DNA of 34,617 bases from Eubacterium sp. (lineage in GTDB: Bacteria > Bacillota > Clostridia > Lachnospirales > Lachnospiraceae), in contig JALERM010000188.1 in assembly GCA_022764165.1 (NCBI GenBank), positions 1 through 34,617 on the forward strand, read 5' to 3'. Under the pieces are notes generated by a model. That model saw only the letters and a list, made by a program, of their open reading frames with translations. It was not told where the DNA came from and made no database searches. Positions 26,764 to 34,178 of this stretch are shown here, in pieces (within the stretch, counting starts at the first letter, position 1; each line of letters opens with the position of its first letter). A program made the position numbers and the translations under genes.

Positions 26764-27670
26764 TCTCAAACATCTTACCCTCTGCAATGCTTTCCAACGC
26801 CTGTATGGCAATCTCATATGAAATCTTCTCTTCTAATAGCCCTTCTGTCAAATTCCGATAATCCGCTCTATATACAGTCTCTTTTATAATTTTTCTCAAC
26901 AGTGCTGGAATATCTACATTATCCCGAGCAGAAGGACAAACAGGTGAATCCTTTCTCACCTTTCTTACTTCCTGCACCAATTTATGATATTCCTCATCCT
27001 GAGGAACCAGCGGCAATAATTTGTAAATATCATATATATGTCTGGAATGTTTTTTAACCTTATCCTGCAGATAATAATCACAAACAGCAAATACTTTATC
27101 AACCAACGTTCGATCCAATCCCTGCACTTTCATTTCAAATGGAGCAAGACCATATACCTGAACAAATTCAGGTGCCTCTATCTCCATCATTTTTCCAATA
27201 TAATTGCTGACTGGCAACAATACCGTTGGAAACGCAACTGCTGTATAAGATGTTTCTACTAATACCGCTGGCTGTACTACAATTCCGTTCTCTGGCAATG
27301 CTGATTCATATGCAATAACATATCTATTGTAATCCCGACGTCTTCTTGTTTCCGCAAGATTCGTAATCTTTAATCCCATTGTTTCTACAATTTCCACAAT
27401 GACTTCTTTCACCTTTTTCTTCTGCCCCTGTGATAATGACATATCAATTGTCACATCTATATCTTCCGAAAAACGCTTTATAACCTGATGACATTTCGAC
27501 AGCGAAGTTCCCCCTTTGAAAACAACAAAGGAAAGGTTTTCCGCCAATTTTTTCAGGATCATTGTAACATAATAGTCTTTTTCTACAGCCTCTGACGATA
27601 TACCAGTCTGATATACAGCCAAATTAATTGCTTCCCGAAATCTCTCTTTATCATTATGAAGGTATTCCAT
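26756..27670 (-). CDS. AbiEii-type nucleotidyltransferase toxin
   Basis: Toxin of AbiE phage-defence/toxin-antitoxin systems; related MenT enzymes add nucleotides to tRNA. From the ATG at 27668-27670 (behind GAGG) it has 304 residues. The nucleotidyltransferase signature is intact: VFKGGTSLSKCH (about 50-61) followed by FSEDIDVTI with Asp70 and Asp72. A second conserved part reads LVDKVFAVCDYYLQ and KKHSRHIYDIYKLL. It overlaps the antitoxin gene by 17 bases. A longer frame to 27757 lies within the antitoxin gene and is rejected. Confidence 0.9.
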   Translation of the reverse strand: MEYLHNDKERFREAINLAVYQTGISSEAVEKDYYVTMILKKLAENLSFVVFKGGTSLSKCHQVIKRFSEDIDVTIDMSLSQGQKKKVKEVIVEIVETMGLKITNLAETRRRRDYNRYVIAYESALPENGIVVQPAVLVETSYTAVAFPTVLLPVSNYIGKMMEIEAPEFVQVYGLAPFEMKVQGLDRTLVDKVFAVCDYYLQDKVKKHSRHIYDIYKLLPLVPQDEEYHKLVQEVRKVRKDSPVCPSARDNVDIPALLRKIIKETVYRADYRNLTEGLLEEKISYEIAIQALESIAEGKMFENE

Positions 27671-28280
27671 ATAACAACCTCGATTCAAACAAATTTCTAT
27701 AAATCTTATCCGGATAATATCCCAAATATTTTTCCAGATCCTCAAATCGGATTGCATTGTCTTTCAGATATGCACACAGGCTTTTTTGTAATTCTTCACC
27801 TGTAATTTCTGCAAAATAATCAATATCCTTCATTAAATCCAAAAATTGCAATATCCGATAATTTTGCTCATTAACTGGAATTCTAGGACGCCGAACAATT
27901 ACCCTGGAATTTGCAAGAGTAATTTCTCTCCGATCATTAGTCGCTTTATTGGTAACAACTTCACACACCATAGAAACTTGAGTGGTAAGACCTAACTGAT
28001 TAGCAAAAGTAACTCCGCTGATATAACCACATCGTTCATTTTTATCCTGCAGATATTTTCGTTCTATAACTCTATTCATCGAAAGCTGCGTTCCCGACTT
28101 AAATATACTTTTCTTTGGTATGAAATAGATGCCTGTGTCATATCGTTTGAGTAAACCAGTATCTGTCAGCTTCTTTATCTGCTGGCGTATATTATTTTCT
28201 GACATACTACCATATTCGATATCTGCAACAAAAATAGGTTCATTTTCACCATATGTTTCTTTTAAATACTCATATAACAC
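27654..28280 (-). CDS. AbiEi/DUF6088-type antitoxin, winged-helix protein
   Basis: Partner of the toxin downstream; such antitoxins neutralise AbiEii and repress their own promoter. An N-terminal winged helix (about 1-65: SENNIRQQIKKLTDTGLLKR, GIYFIPKK) is followed by the antitoxin body (ISGVTFANQLGLTTQ; NSRVIVRRP). I use the GTG at 28278-28280, 7 bases after GGAGG (208 residues); an ATG two codons earlier touches the ribosome site, and a TTG at 28298 precedes it. Promoter at 28329-28356. Confidence 0.82.
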   Translation of the reverse strand: MLYEYLKETYGENEPIFVADIEYGSMSENNIRQQIKKLTDTGLLKRYDTGIYFIPKKSIFKSGTQLSMNRVIERKYLQDKNERCGYISGVTFANQLGLTTQVSMVCEVVTNKATNDRREITLANSRVIVRRPRIPVNEQNYRILQFLDLMKDIDYFAEITGEELQKSLCAYLKDNAIRFEDLEKYLGYYPDKIYRNLFESRLLYGIPS

Positions 28281-28301
28281 ATCCATCCCTCCAATCAAAA
28301 T

Positions 28302-28349
28302 ATTTTTGAAATATCGTTCTTCAATTTTATTATATCATCATTTTTGAAA
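28302..28349. repeat. Direct repeat pair around the abiE promoter (candidate operator)
   Basis: The 10-mer ATTTTTGAAA occurs at 28302-28311 and 28340-28349, 38 bases apart, in the same orientation. One copy lies in the spacer between -35 and -10, the other in the leader. This is where an AbiEi-type antitoxin would bind, but the repeats are AT-rich. Confidence 0.45.
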
Positions 28350-28356
28350 AATGCAA
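28329..28356 (-). promoter_or_regulatory. Promoter of the AbiE cassette
   Basis: Minus-strand TTGCAT (28351-28356), 16-base spacer ending TGA, TATAAT (28329-28334); start near 28322, about 42 bases before the GTG start. Confidence 0.75.
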
Positions 28357-28380
28357 CGAAACTTCAGAAGTAACAATCCT

Positions 28381-28405
28381 GATTTATCTTGAAAGAAGAT
28401 AAATC
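28381..28405 (-). terminator. Hairpin after the acetyltransferase gene, possible terminator
   Basis: GATTTATCTT (28381-28390) and AAGATAAATC (28396-28405) form a perfect 10-bp stem with a 5-base loop, 27 bases past the GNAT stop. It is AT-rich and no T run follows on the minus strand, so termination may be partial. Confidence 0.45.
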
Positions 28406-28431
28406 CTCCGGTGAATTACAACGCAAAAGCT

Positions 28432-28977
28432 CTACAATTCCAATCTCATATAGATTACTTCCTGATAACCTGTTATACGTGAACGAAAACCCTTAGGATT
28501 TCTCCCATATTCTGTAAATCCAGCTTTTTCATACATGGATATGGCTCTCTCATTTTCAGCAACTACGCTAAGCTCCAGCTGTGCATAACCTGCCTGCCTT
28601 GCACATTCCATGCAGGCGTCCATGAGTGCCTGTCCAATCCCAAGTCCCCAGAATTCTTTGGCAACGCTAATACCGAATTCAGCACGATGCCGTACCTTAT
28701 ATTTATTACCTACTGCTTCAATTCCGGCAGTTCCAGCCACCGTACCGTTAACCACAGCAATGATCTCAATCTCATTTTCACTCTCAGATTTTTCTTTCAG
28801 AAACTGACTTTCCTGAATTGCATCAAAGCTGCTCTCATCCGGGTAAGAAAGCAGATAATCAGTTTCTTCATGGGTAAGATTAAAATTATCAAGTACAAGC
28901 TGTCCATCACTTTCCGTTCCATTTCTCAGACAACATTCCATCCCATTTTTTAATACGATTGTCTTATTATATTTCAC
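28432..28977 (-). CDS. GNAT-family N-acetyltransferase
   Basis: Transfers an acetyl group from acetyl-CoA to an unknown amine. From the GTG at 28975-28977, 8 bases after GGAGG, it has 181 residues. The GNAT core shows IIAVVNGTVAGTAGIEAV (beta 2-4), AEFGISVAKEFWGLGIGQALM with the CoA loop WGLGIGQA, and VVAENERAISMYEKAGF near the end; it resembles the RimJ/RimL-like side of the family. The start overlaps the hydrolase stop by 11 bases, with the ribosome site inside the hydrolase gene, so translation is coupled. Substrate cannot be predicted. Confidence 0.88.
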   Translation of the reverse strand: MKYNKTIVLKNGMECCLRNGTESDGQLVLDNFNLTHEETDYLLSYPDESSFDAIQESQFLKEKSESENEIEIIAVVNGTVAGTAGIEAVGNKYKVRHRAEFGISVAKEFWGLGIGQALMDACMECARQAGYAQLELSVVAENERAISMYEKAGFTEYGRNPKGFRSRITGYQEVIYMRLEL

Positions 28978-29803
28978 TGTAAAAGCCTCCACTGCATGTA
29001 TTTGCTCCAAACACCTGATTCAGCCATGTAATACACCACTCCACCCATCGTGCATTGTATTTGCTTTCTGTTCCGACTTCATTTGTGCACACAGACATCC
29101 CATGTTTTCCCTCGGGGAAAATATGTAGTTCCAGTGGTACATGGGCTGCAGACAATGCCGCTGCCATTTTCAGACTGTTTTCCACCGGTACCGTTCCGTC
29201 CGTAGCAGTATGCCACAAGAATGTAGGTGGTGTCTGTGAGGTCACATGACGATCCAGCCCGAACCACTGGTATTCACTTCCCCCTTTTTCATCACCGCTC
29301 ACCTTTCGAAGAGAACGTTCATGTGCATGCTCATCGGATGTAATAACCGGATAACACAAAATCATGGCATCGGGACGAATATGCTCCTGACGCCCAAATA
29401 CACGCAGGAATTTCTCATCCTGATATAAGGTACCAAGGGAGGCTGCCAGATGACCTCCTGCTGAAAAACCACAAACCGCAATTTTGTCCGGTAATGTATG
29501 CCATTCTTCCTTATTCTTGCGAATTTGTGCCATCGCACCAGCTAATTCACACAATGGCCGCAGATTTCTGGCATTTTCCTCAACGGAGTATTTCAAAATA
29601 AATGTATTGTATCCGGCTGCATAAAACACATCAGCCACCGGATCCGATTCTCGCTCAGATATATGGTCATAACCTCCTCCGGGACAAATCAGAACTGCCG
29701 GATACAGCTTTTCTGAAATAGTTCCTGATTCATCCAGGCCATGAATTCTTGCTCTCACACTGCAGTCTGTTGTTCCTTCCGGGGTAAAAGTAAATGTTTT
29801 CAT
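28967..29803 (-). CDS. Alpha/beta-hydrolase, esterase-like
   Basis: Cytoplasmic by sequence (no signal peptide), 278 residues. The oxyanion region reads VLICPGGGYDHISERE, the nucleophile elbow CGFSAGGHLA contains Ser114, and likely Asp202 (HTATDGTVPVENS) and His234 (GKHGMS) complete the triad. The pattern matches small acetyl-/acetylxylan-esterase-like enzymes of gut Firmicutes (family knowledge), so deacetylation of plant-derived or other esters is plausible. Own extended -10 promoter; cotranscribed with the GNAT gene. Confidence 0.85.
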   Translation of the reverse strand: MKTFTFTPEGTTDCSVRARIHGLDESGTISEKLYPAVLICPGGGYDHISERESDPVADVFYAAGYNTFILKYSVEENARNLRPLCELAGAMAQIRKNKEEWHTLPDKIAVCGFSAGGHLAASLGTLYQDEKFLRVFGRQEHIRPDAMILCYPVITSDEHAHERSLRKVSGDEKGGSEYQWFGLDRHVTSQTPPTFLWHTATDGTVPVENSLKMAAALSAAHVPLELHIFPEGKHGMSVCTNEVGTESKYNARWVEWCITWLNQVFGANTCSGGFYSEI

Positions 29804-29844
29804 AATATTTCCTCACTTTATCATATTGCTGATTATTTGTTCTA

Positions 29845-29853
29845 ATTATAGCA
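29845..29853 (-). promoter_or_regulatory. Extended -10 promoter of the hydrolase-GNAT pair
   Basis: Minus-strand TGCTATAAT, an exact TGn-TATAAT element, 42 bases before the hydrolase ATG; the -35 region is poor. Confidence 0.6.
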
Positions 29854-29883
29854 AAAATTTCTGGTTGTGCACATTTATTTCAC

Positions 29884-29906
29884 GGACAGAGGACAGTTCT
29901 CTGTCC
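29884..29906 (-). terminator. Hairpin after the ABC exporter operon
   Basis: GGACAGAG (29884-29891) and CTCTGTCC (29899-29906), a perfect 8-bp stem with a 7-base loop, 20 bases past the last ABC gene stop. No T run follows; a terminator or 3'-end stabiliser is likely but unproven. Confidence 0.5.
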
Positions 29907-29925
29907 GGCATACACCTGTTTCCTG

Positions 29926-31743
29926 TCAGGTCGCAAATCCTTTGTACTGCGTCATATACAAATCATAATATTTTCCCTTTTGTGAAAGCAGCTCATCATG
30001 ACTGCCCCTTTCCACAATTTCCCCATGATCCATCACAACGATCAGATCCGCATCCCGAACCGTGGACAACCTATGGGCGATAGTTATACTGGTGCGATTC
30101 TCCATAACAAGCTGCATGGCATCCTGAATAGCTTTTTCTGTTCGTGTGTCCACATTGGAAGTGGCTTCATCCAGAATCAAAATCTTCGGGTCAGCAACAA
30201 ATGCCCGGGCAATCGCCAGAAGCTGCCGCTGTCCCTGACTGATATTCTCTCCGGAACCGGTCAATACCGTATCATAGCCCTGTGGCAGCATTTTGATCAT
30301 TTCCCTGCATCGACTCATTTCCACTGCTTTTTCCAGCTGCTCCTCTGTGGCATCTGGATTGCCGTATTTCAGGTTTTCCCGTACGGTACTGCTGAACAGC
30401 ACGGTATCCTGTAATACTATGGCCATATTCTGCCGCAGGCTTTCACGTGAAATATCCTGAATATTCTGTTTGTTGATTCGAATCTCACCACTGTCAATAT
30501 CATAAAAGCGCATCAGCAGATTGACAATCGTAGTTTTTCCACTTCCGGTTGCCCCGACAAGTGCTACTTTTTTGCCAGAGGGTACTGTAAGAGAAAAATT
30601 ACGAATGACCGGATGCTCAGGCGTATAGGAAAACTGTACATTATGGAAGGTAACAGCAGCATCGTTTTCTTGTACAAGAGTTTCCCCCGTTTTATCTTCA
30701 TTAATCTCATCCAACACGGCAAATACACGCTCTGCTCCGGCAATAGCTGTCTGAAGCTGACCATAAACCTGAGCAAGTTCATTGATCGGACGGCTGAATT
30801 GTCTGGCATAGACGATAAAAGCAGATATAACACCCACAGAAATCAACCCGTGTACGGAGAAATAACCGCCGAACGCCGCAATGATAACAAAACCGATATT
30901 ACCGATGCAATTCATAATTGGTCCCATAACACCACTAAATATATCGGTTTGAATCCCGGCTCTGGTAAGGGAATCTGCCGTATGACAAAAATTCTCTGTA
31001 GTAATATCCTGATGATTATAAGCTACAACCGTTCGATAACCGGAAATCATCTCCTCAACGGTTCCGTTCAATTGTCCGAGAAGCATTTGGCGGCGACGCA
31101 AGTATTTCCGAACTTTACTGGAGAGAAATTTCGTAGCCAACAATGTCAGAATTACAGTCGCACAGCTCAAAATAGCGAGCTGCCAGCAATACCACAACAT
31201 AATCAATGCCGTTCCGATGATGGTAAGAACACCGGAAAATAAGGATGGCAGTGACTGGGATATGGTGGTGGATATATTTTCCACATCATTGGTCATACGG
31301 CTCATCACATCACCATGCGAATGAACATCAAGATAACGGACAGGAAGATCCACTATTTTTCCAAACAGTTCTTCCCTCATCTTTTTTACAATACACTGAC
31401 TCAGCCGGGCACTTAACAGTCCCTGCAAAAGCTGGCATCCGCTGTAAAGCAGGTAGACAGCAAGCATGCATAATAGTGTTGAATTCAGTTGTCCCGAACC
31501 GGTTCCTGCGATGATATCAATCGCATTGCTCTGCAGGCTTGGTGCGTACACACCACACAGGGTACCGAAAATAACAACTGCAAGCATACCAAATACCAGT
31601 ATTTTTTCATGGATAAAATAAGCAATGATTCTTTTCAGTGTATCACCTACATTTTGGGCATGCTCAGCTTCCACAAAACGTTCCCGTGAGCGCATACCCG
31701 GTATATTTCTCATTTCCAGTTTCTGGTCTCTGGGTTCACTCAT
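29926..31743 (-). CDS. ABC exporter half-transporter with active ATP site (second subunit)
   Basis: Membrane export protein, 605 residues from the ATG at 31741-31743, behind GGAGG. A cytosolic start of about 45 residues leads to six membrane helices (about 48-315) and an ATPase domain with Walker A GATGSGKT (397-404), signature ISQGQ (501-505, differing from LSGGQ), Walker B ILILDE with catalytic Glu526, and switch His557. The start overlaps the first subunit gene by 8 bases. The pair resembles heterodimeric multidrug exporters (BmrCD/LmrCD type); substrate unknown. A longer frame to 31944 lies inside the partner gene. Confidence 0.93.
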   Translation of the reverse strand: MSEPRDQKLEMRNIPGMRSRERFVEAEHAQNVGDTLKRIIAYFIHEKILVFGMLAVVIFGTLCGVYAPSLQSNAIDIIAGTGSGQLNSTLLCMLAVYLLYSGCQLLQGLLSARLSQCIVKKMREELFGKIVDLPVRYLDVHSHGDVMSRMTNDVENISTTISQSLPSLFSGVLTIIGTALIMLWYCWQLAILSCATVILTLLATKFLSSKVRKYLRRRQMLLGQLNGTVEEMISGYRTVVAYNHQDITTENFCHTADSLTRAGIQTDIFSGVMGPIMNCIGNIGFVIIAAFGGYFSVHGLISVGVISAFIVYARQFSRPINELAQVYGQLQTAIAGAERVFAVLDEINEDKTGETLVQENDAAVTFHNVQFSYTPEHPVIRNFSLTVPSGKKVALVGATGSGKTTIVNLLMRFYDIDSGEIRINKQNIQDISRESLRQNMAIVLQDTVLFSSTVRENLKYGNPDATEEQLEKAVEMSRCREMIKMLPQGYDTVLTGSGENISQGQRQLLAIARAFVADPKILILDEATSNVDTRTEKAIQDAMQLVMENRTSITIAHRLSTVRDADLIVVMDHGEIVERGSHDELLSQKGKYYDLYMTQYKGFAT

Positions 31744-33475
31744 GACTTTCTTCCTCCTTTTTAATCTGCGAATAATAGATAGCCTGATAAATACTGCAGG
31801 AAGAAAGTAATTCTTCATGAGTACCGGATGCTGCGATTCTTCCCTTATCCAGAACAACGATTCGATCAGCTCTGCGCACAGAAGCAATTCGCTGAGCCAC
31901 GATAATCTTCGTGGTTCCGGGATGTGACTGCTGCAAAGCATCATAAAGATTGGCTTCTGTTTTCAGATCGAGGGCACTGCTGGAATCATCAAAAATCAGA
32001 ATTTCCGCTTCCTTAACGACAGCCCTTGCAATAGAAAGACGCTGTTTTTGTCCTCCGGATAAACTCATCCCACGTTCCGCAACCATAGTCTGATACCCCT
32101 CCGGTGTTGAAGAAATAAAATCATCTGCCTGTGCAGTTACTGCTGCAGATTTGATTTTTTCTGATGATGCTTCCGGTGCACCCCATGCAATATTTTGTTC
32201 AATGGTTGTGCTGAACAGTTCACTTTTCTGCAGTGTAGATGCTATCTTTTGCCTGAGATCTTTTTGCCGATATTCACGGACATCCACACCGTCAACCAGA
32301 ACAGCTCCGGATGTCACATCATAAAAACGGGGAATCAGACTGACAAGAGAAGTTTTCCCACATCCGGTAGCGCCCATGACGGCAACGGTCTCACCCCGGT
32401 GAATAGTCAGATTGATATGTTCCAGCACTGACTGTTTTGAACCGGGATAAGAAAAAGAAACATCACGAAATTCGATTTCCCCATACTGTTCCGTATTTCC
32501 GGCAAACGTTCCATCTTTCAAATCTGATTCACTGTCCAGTATTTCCCAGACACGTTTCCAGGATGCCAGACCTCTGGAAATATTCTGAAAAATCATAACA
32601 AGCATCAATACTCCATTCAGAAGCTGAGTCGTGTAAGTGATGGCTGCCATGATCACTCCGGGCGTTGCCGCACCGCTGGTGACTTCCACAGAACCCACCA
32701 GCAAAATGACTGCTACCACAATATACATTAAACTGTTAATGACAGGGTTCATAAAAGCAAAAATAATCAGGATACGCAGCTGGGTTTTAACCAGTTCATC
32801 ATTGGCCTTTCCAAAGCGAAGCTTCTCATAAATTTCCCGGACACAGGCTTTGATGATACGGATACCTGACACATCTTCCTGCATGATATCGTTAAGGATA
32901 TCAAGCTGTGCCTGCAATCTGGAAAATAAGGGATTGGCTTTCCAGAGGCAGAAAGCAAGGCAGCCAACAATAAACGGAAAGGCACACACGACTATGATCC
33001 CAAAGTCTCTGTTCAGCCGAAACATGAAGTAAATGCTTCCGAACATCAAAAGAGAGGTACGAATCATTCCACGAACAAATTGGGATACAAAATTCTGCAC
33101 CTGCGTAATATCGTTTGTAACTCTTGTTACAAGCGAACCTGTTCCAAACCTGTCAAGCTGTGGAAAAGAAAACGTCATAATCTTTCGGAAGCAGTCTTTT
33201 CTAATTTCGTTTCCAATATTCTGTCCCGATATATGCACAAAGACATTATTCATGGAACCGCATAATCCACCAAATAAAACGAGTCCAATCATCTGGGCAC
33301 CCAAAGTCCAGATAATAGTAAGATTACCATATCCGCCATGATTCAGTCCCAGCACTCCATCATCCACGATCCTGCTCATAATACCTGGCTGGAGCAGATC
33401 CATCAGTACTTCCCCAATCATAAACAAGGCTGCCAGTATGGCAAATAGTAAATATTGTTTGATATACTTCCACAT
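31736..33475 (-). CDS. ABC exporter half-transporter with degenerate ATP site (first subunit)
   Basis: Partner of the next gene, 579 residues. Six membrane helices (about 10-300) and an ATPase domain: Walker A GATGCGKT (368-375), a canonical LSGGQ (472-476), but Walker B ILIFDD with Asp497 where the catalytic glutamate should be, and Gln528 in place of the switch histidine. Such replacements mark the non-hydrolysing site of heterodimeric exporters. Lies 13 bases after marR in the same unit, so drug- or metabolite-induced expression is likely. Confidence 0.94.
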   Translation of the reverse strand: MWKYIKQYLLFAILAALFMIGEVLMDLLQPGIMSRIVDDGVLGLNHGGYGNLTIIWTLGAQMIGLVLFGGLCGSMNNVFVHISGQNIGNEIRKDCFRKIMTFSFPQLDRFGTGSLVTRVTNDITQVQNFVSQFVRGMIRTSLLMFGSIYFMFRLNRDFGIIVVCAFPFIVGCLAFCLWKANPLFSRLQAQLDILNDIMQEDVSGIRIIKACVREIYEKLRFGKANDELVKTQLRILIIFAFMNPVINSLMYIVVAVILLVGSVEVTSGAATPGVIMAAITYTTQLLNGVLMLVMIFQNISRGLASWKRVWEILDSESDLKDGTFAGNTEQYGEIEFRDVSFSYPGSKQSVLEHINLTIHRGETVAVMGATGCGKTSLVSLIPRFYDVTSGAVLVDGVDVREYRQKDLRQKIASTLQKSELFSTTIEQNIAWGAPEASSEKIKSAAVTAQADDFISSTPEGYQTMVAERGMSLSGGQKQRLSIARAVVKEAEILIFDDSSSALDLKTEANLYDALQQSHPGTTKIIVAQRIASVRRADRIVVLDKGRIAASGTHEELLSSCSIYQAIYYSQIKKEEESHE

Positions 33476-33488
33476 AAACTGATATACC

Positions 33489-33962
33489 TCATTTTCGATA
33501 CCGCTGTTCCCAGTCGGTATTTATTTTTTCAAGTAATGTAAGCAATTCCGTTTTTTCATCTTCCGACAAACAGGAAAACATTTCCTCGTGCCGACGGCGG
33601 CGCTGATTTACCGCCTGGGAAGCCAGTTCTCTTCCCTTGTCACTAAGCTGTATATCCGCAGTGCGGCGGTCGCTTTCACTGGGAGTGCGCATAATCAATT
33701 CTGCACATTCCAGTTTTGCAATGACTTCACTGGCAGATCCGGGCTGAATACCCAGCCTCTCTGTCAATGCCCGCTGCGTAATCTTTCCAACCTCATGTAA
33801 AATAATCAATATTCTTTTTTGACTGCCCCTCCCTTCATATAGCGAACGCATGGTATGACTGATATCCCTAAGATTCATAATCAGTTTATCATTGATATTA
33901 GCTGCCAGATTGCGCTCAAGCTGATGTAATTGGTGCGATTTCTTATGTTCATGCATTTTCAT
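33489..33962 (-). CDS. MarR-family transcription regulator
   Basis: Dimeric repressor, 157 residues from the ATG at 33960-33962, which follows AAAGGAG by about 8 bases (a TTG two codons before is less well placed). The winged helix is clear: ITQRALTERLGIQPGSASEVI (recognition helix) and wing SDRRTADIQLSDKG; flanking helices form the dimer part. The histidine- and lysine-rich N-terminus (HEHKKSHQLHQLE) is unusual. It leads the ABC exporter operon and two identical palindromes lie on its promoter, so autorepression is expected. Confidence 0.92.
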   Translation of the reverse strand: MKMHEHKKSHQLHQLERNLAANINDKLIMNLRDISHTMRSLYEGRGSQKRILIILHEVGKITQRALTERLGIQPGSASEVIAKLECAELIMRTPSESDRRTADIQLSDKGRELASQAVNQRRRRHEEMFSCLSEDEKTELLTLLEKINTDWEQRYRK

Positions 33963-33992
33963 AGACAAAACTCCTTTCCATTCCCAAATATA

Positions 33993-34005
33993 TCAAGGTA
34001 CCTTT
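33993..34005. promoter_or_regulatory. MarR operator, start-site copy
   Basis: TCAAGGTACCTTT, containing the perfect palindrome AAGGTACCTT at 33995-34004. It covers the predicted transcription start of marR. An identical 13-mer lies 40 bases upstream. Confidence 0.75.
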
Positions 34006-34007
34006 GT

Positions 34008-34036
34008 ATTATATTATTCTTTTTGTTAAATGTCAA
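34008..34036 (-). promoter_or_regulatory. Consensus promoter of marR-ABC operon
   Basis: Minus-strand TTGACA (34031-34036), 17-base spacer and TATAAT (34008-34013): a perfect housekeeping promoter, start near 34001. Its -35 overlaps the upstream operator copy. Confidence 0.9.
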
Positions 34037-34045
34037 GGTACCTTT
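34033..34045. promoter_or_regulatory. MarR operator, -35 copy
   Basis: Second TCAAGGTACCTTT, with the palindrome AAGGTACCTT at 34035-34044, overlapping the -35 hexamer. The distance of 40 bases from the other copy is close to four helical turns. Confidence 0.75.
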
Positions 34046-34117
34046 ATTTTCTATAGACCACACTTTCCCCATAGTTTCAAAATTGTATGGCTGAATTGTA
34101 ACTTCAAGATAAAATAA

Positions 34118-34174
34118 GTGACTGAGGGAGGTGTGCATAGCACCAAAGTTTCTATGCATATCTCCCTCAGTCAC
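34118..34174 (-). terminator. Long hairpin terminator after the nuclease-like frame
   Basis: GTGACTGAGGGAG (34118-34130) pairs perfectly with 34162-34174, and an inner TGCATAG (34134-34140) with CTATGCA (34152-34158): 20 paired bases, 3-base internal loops and an 11-base apical loop. The minus strand continues with a T-rich TTATTTTATC. It lies 5 bases after the frame's stop. Confidence 0.75.
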
Positions 34175-34178
34175 ATTC

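Noticed and set aside
31744-31944. 67-codon extension of the second ABC subunit
   Set aside because: Lies wholly inside the partner gene in another frame; the ATG at 31743 follows GGAGG.
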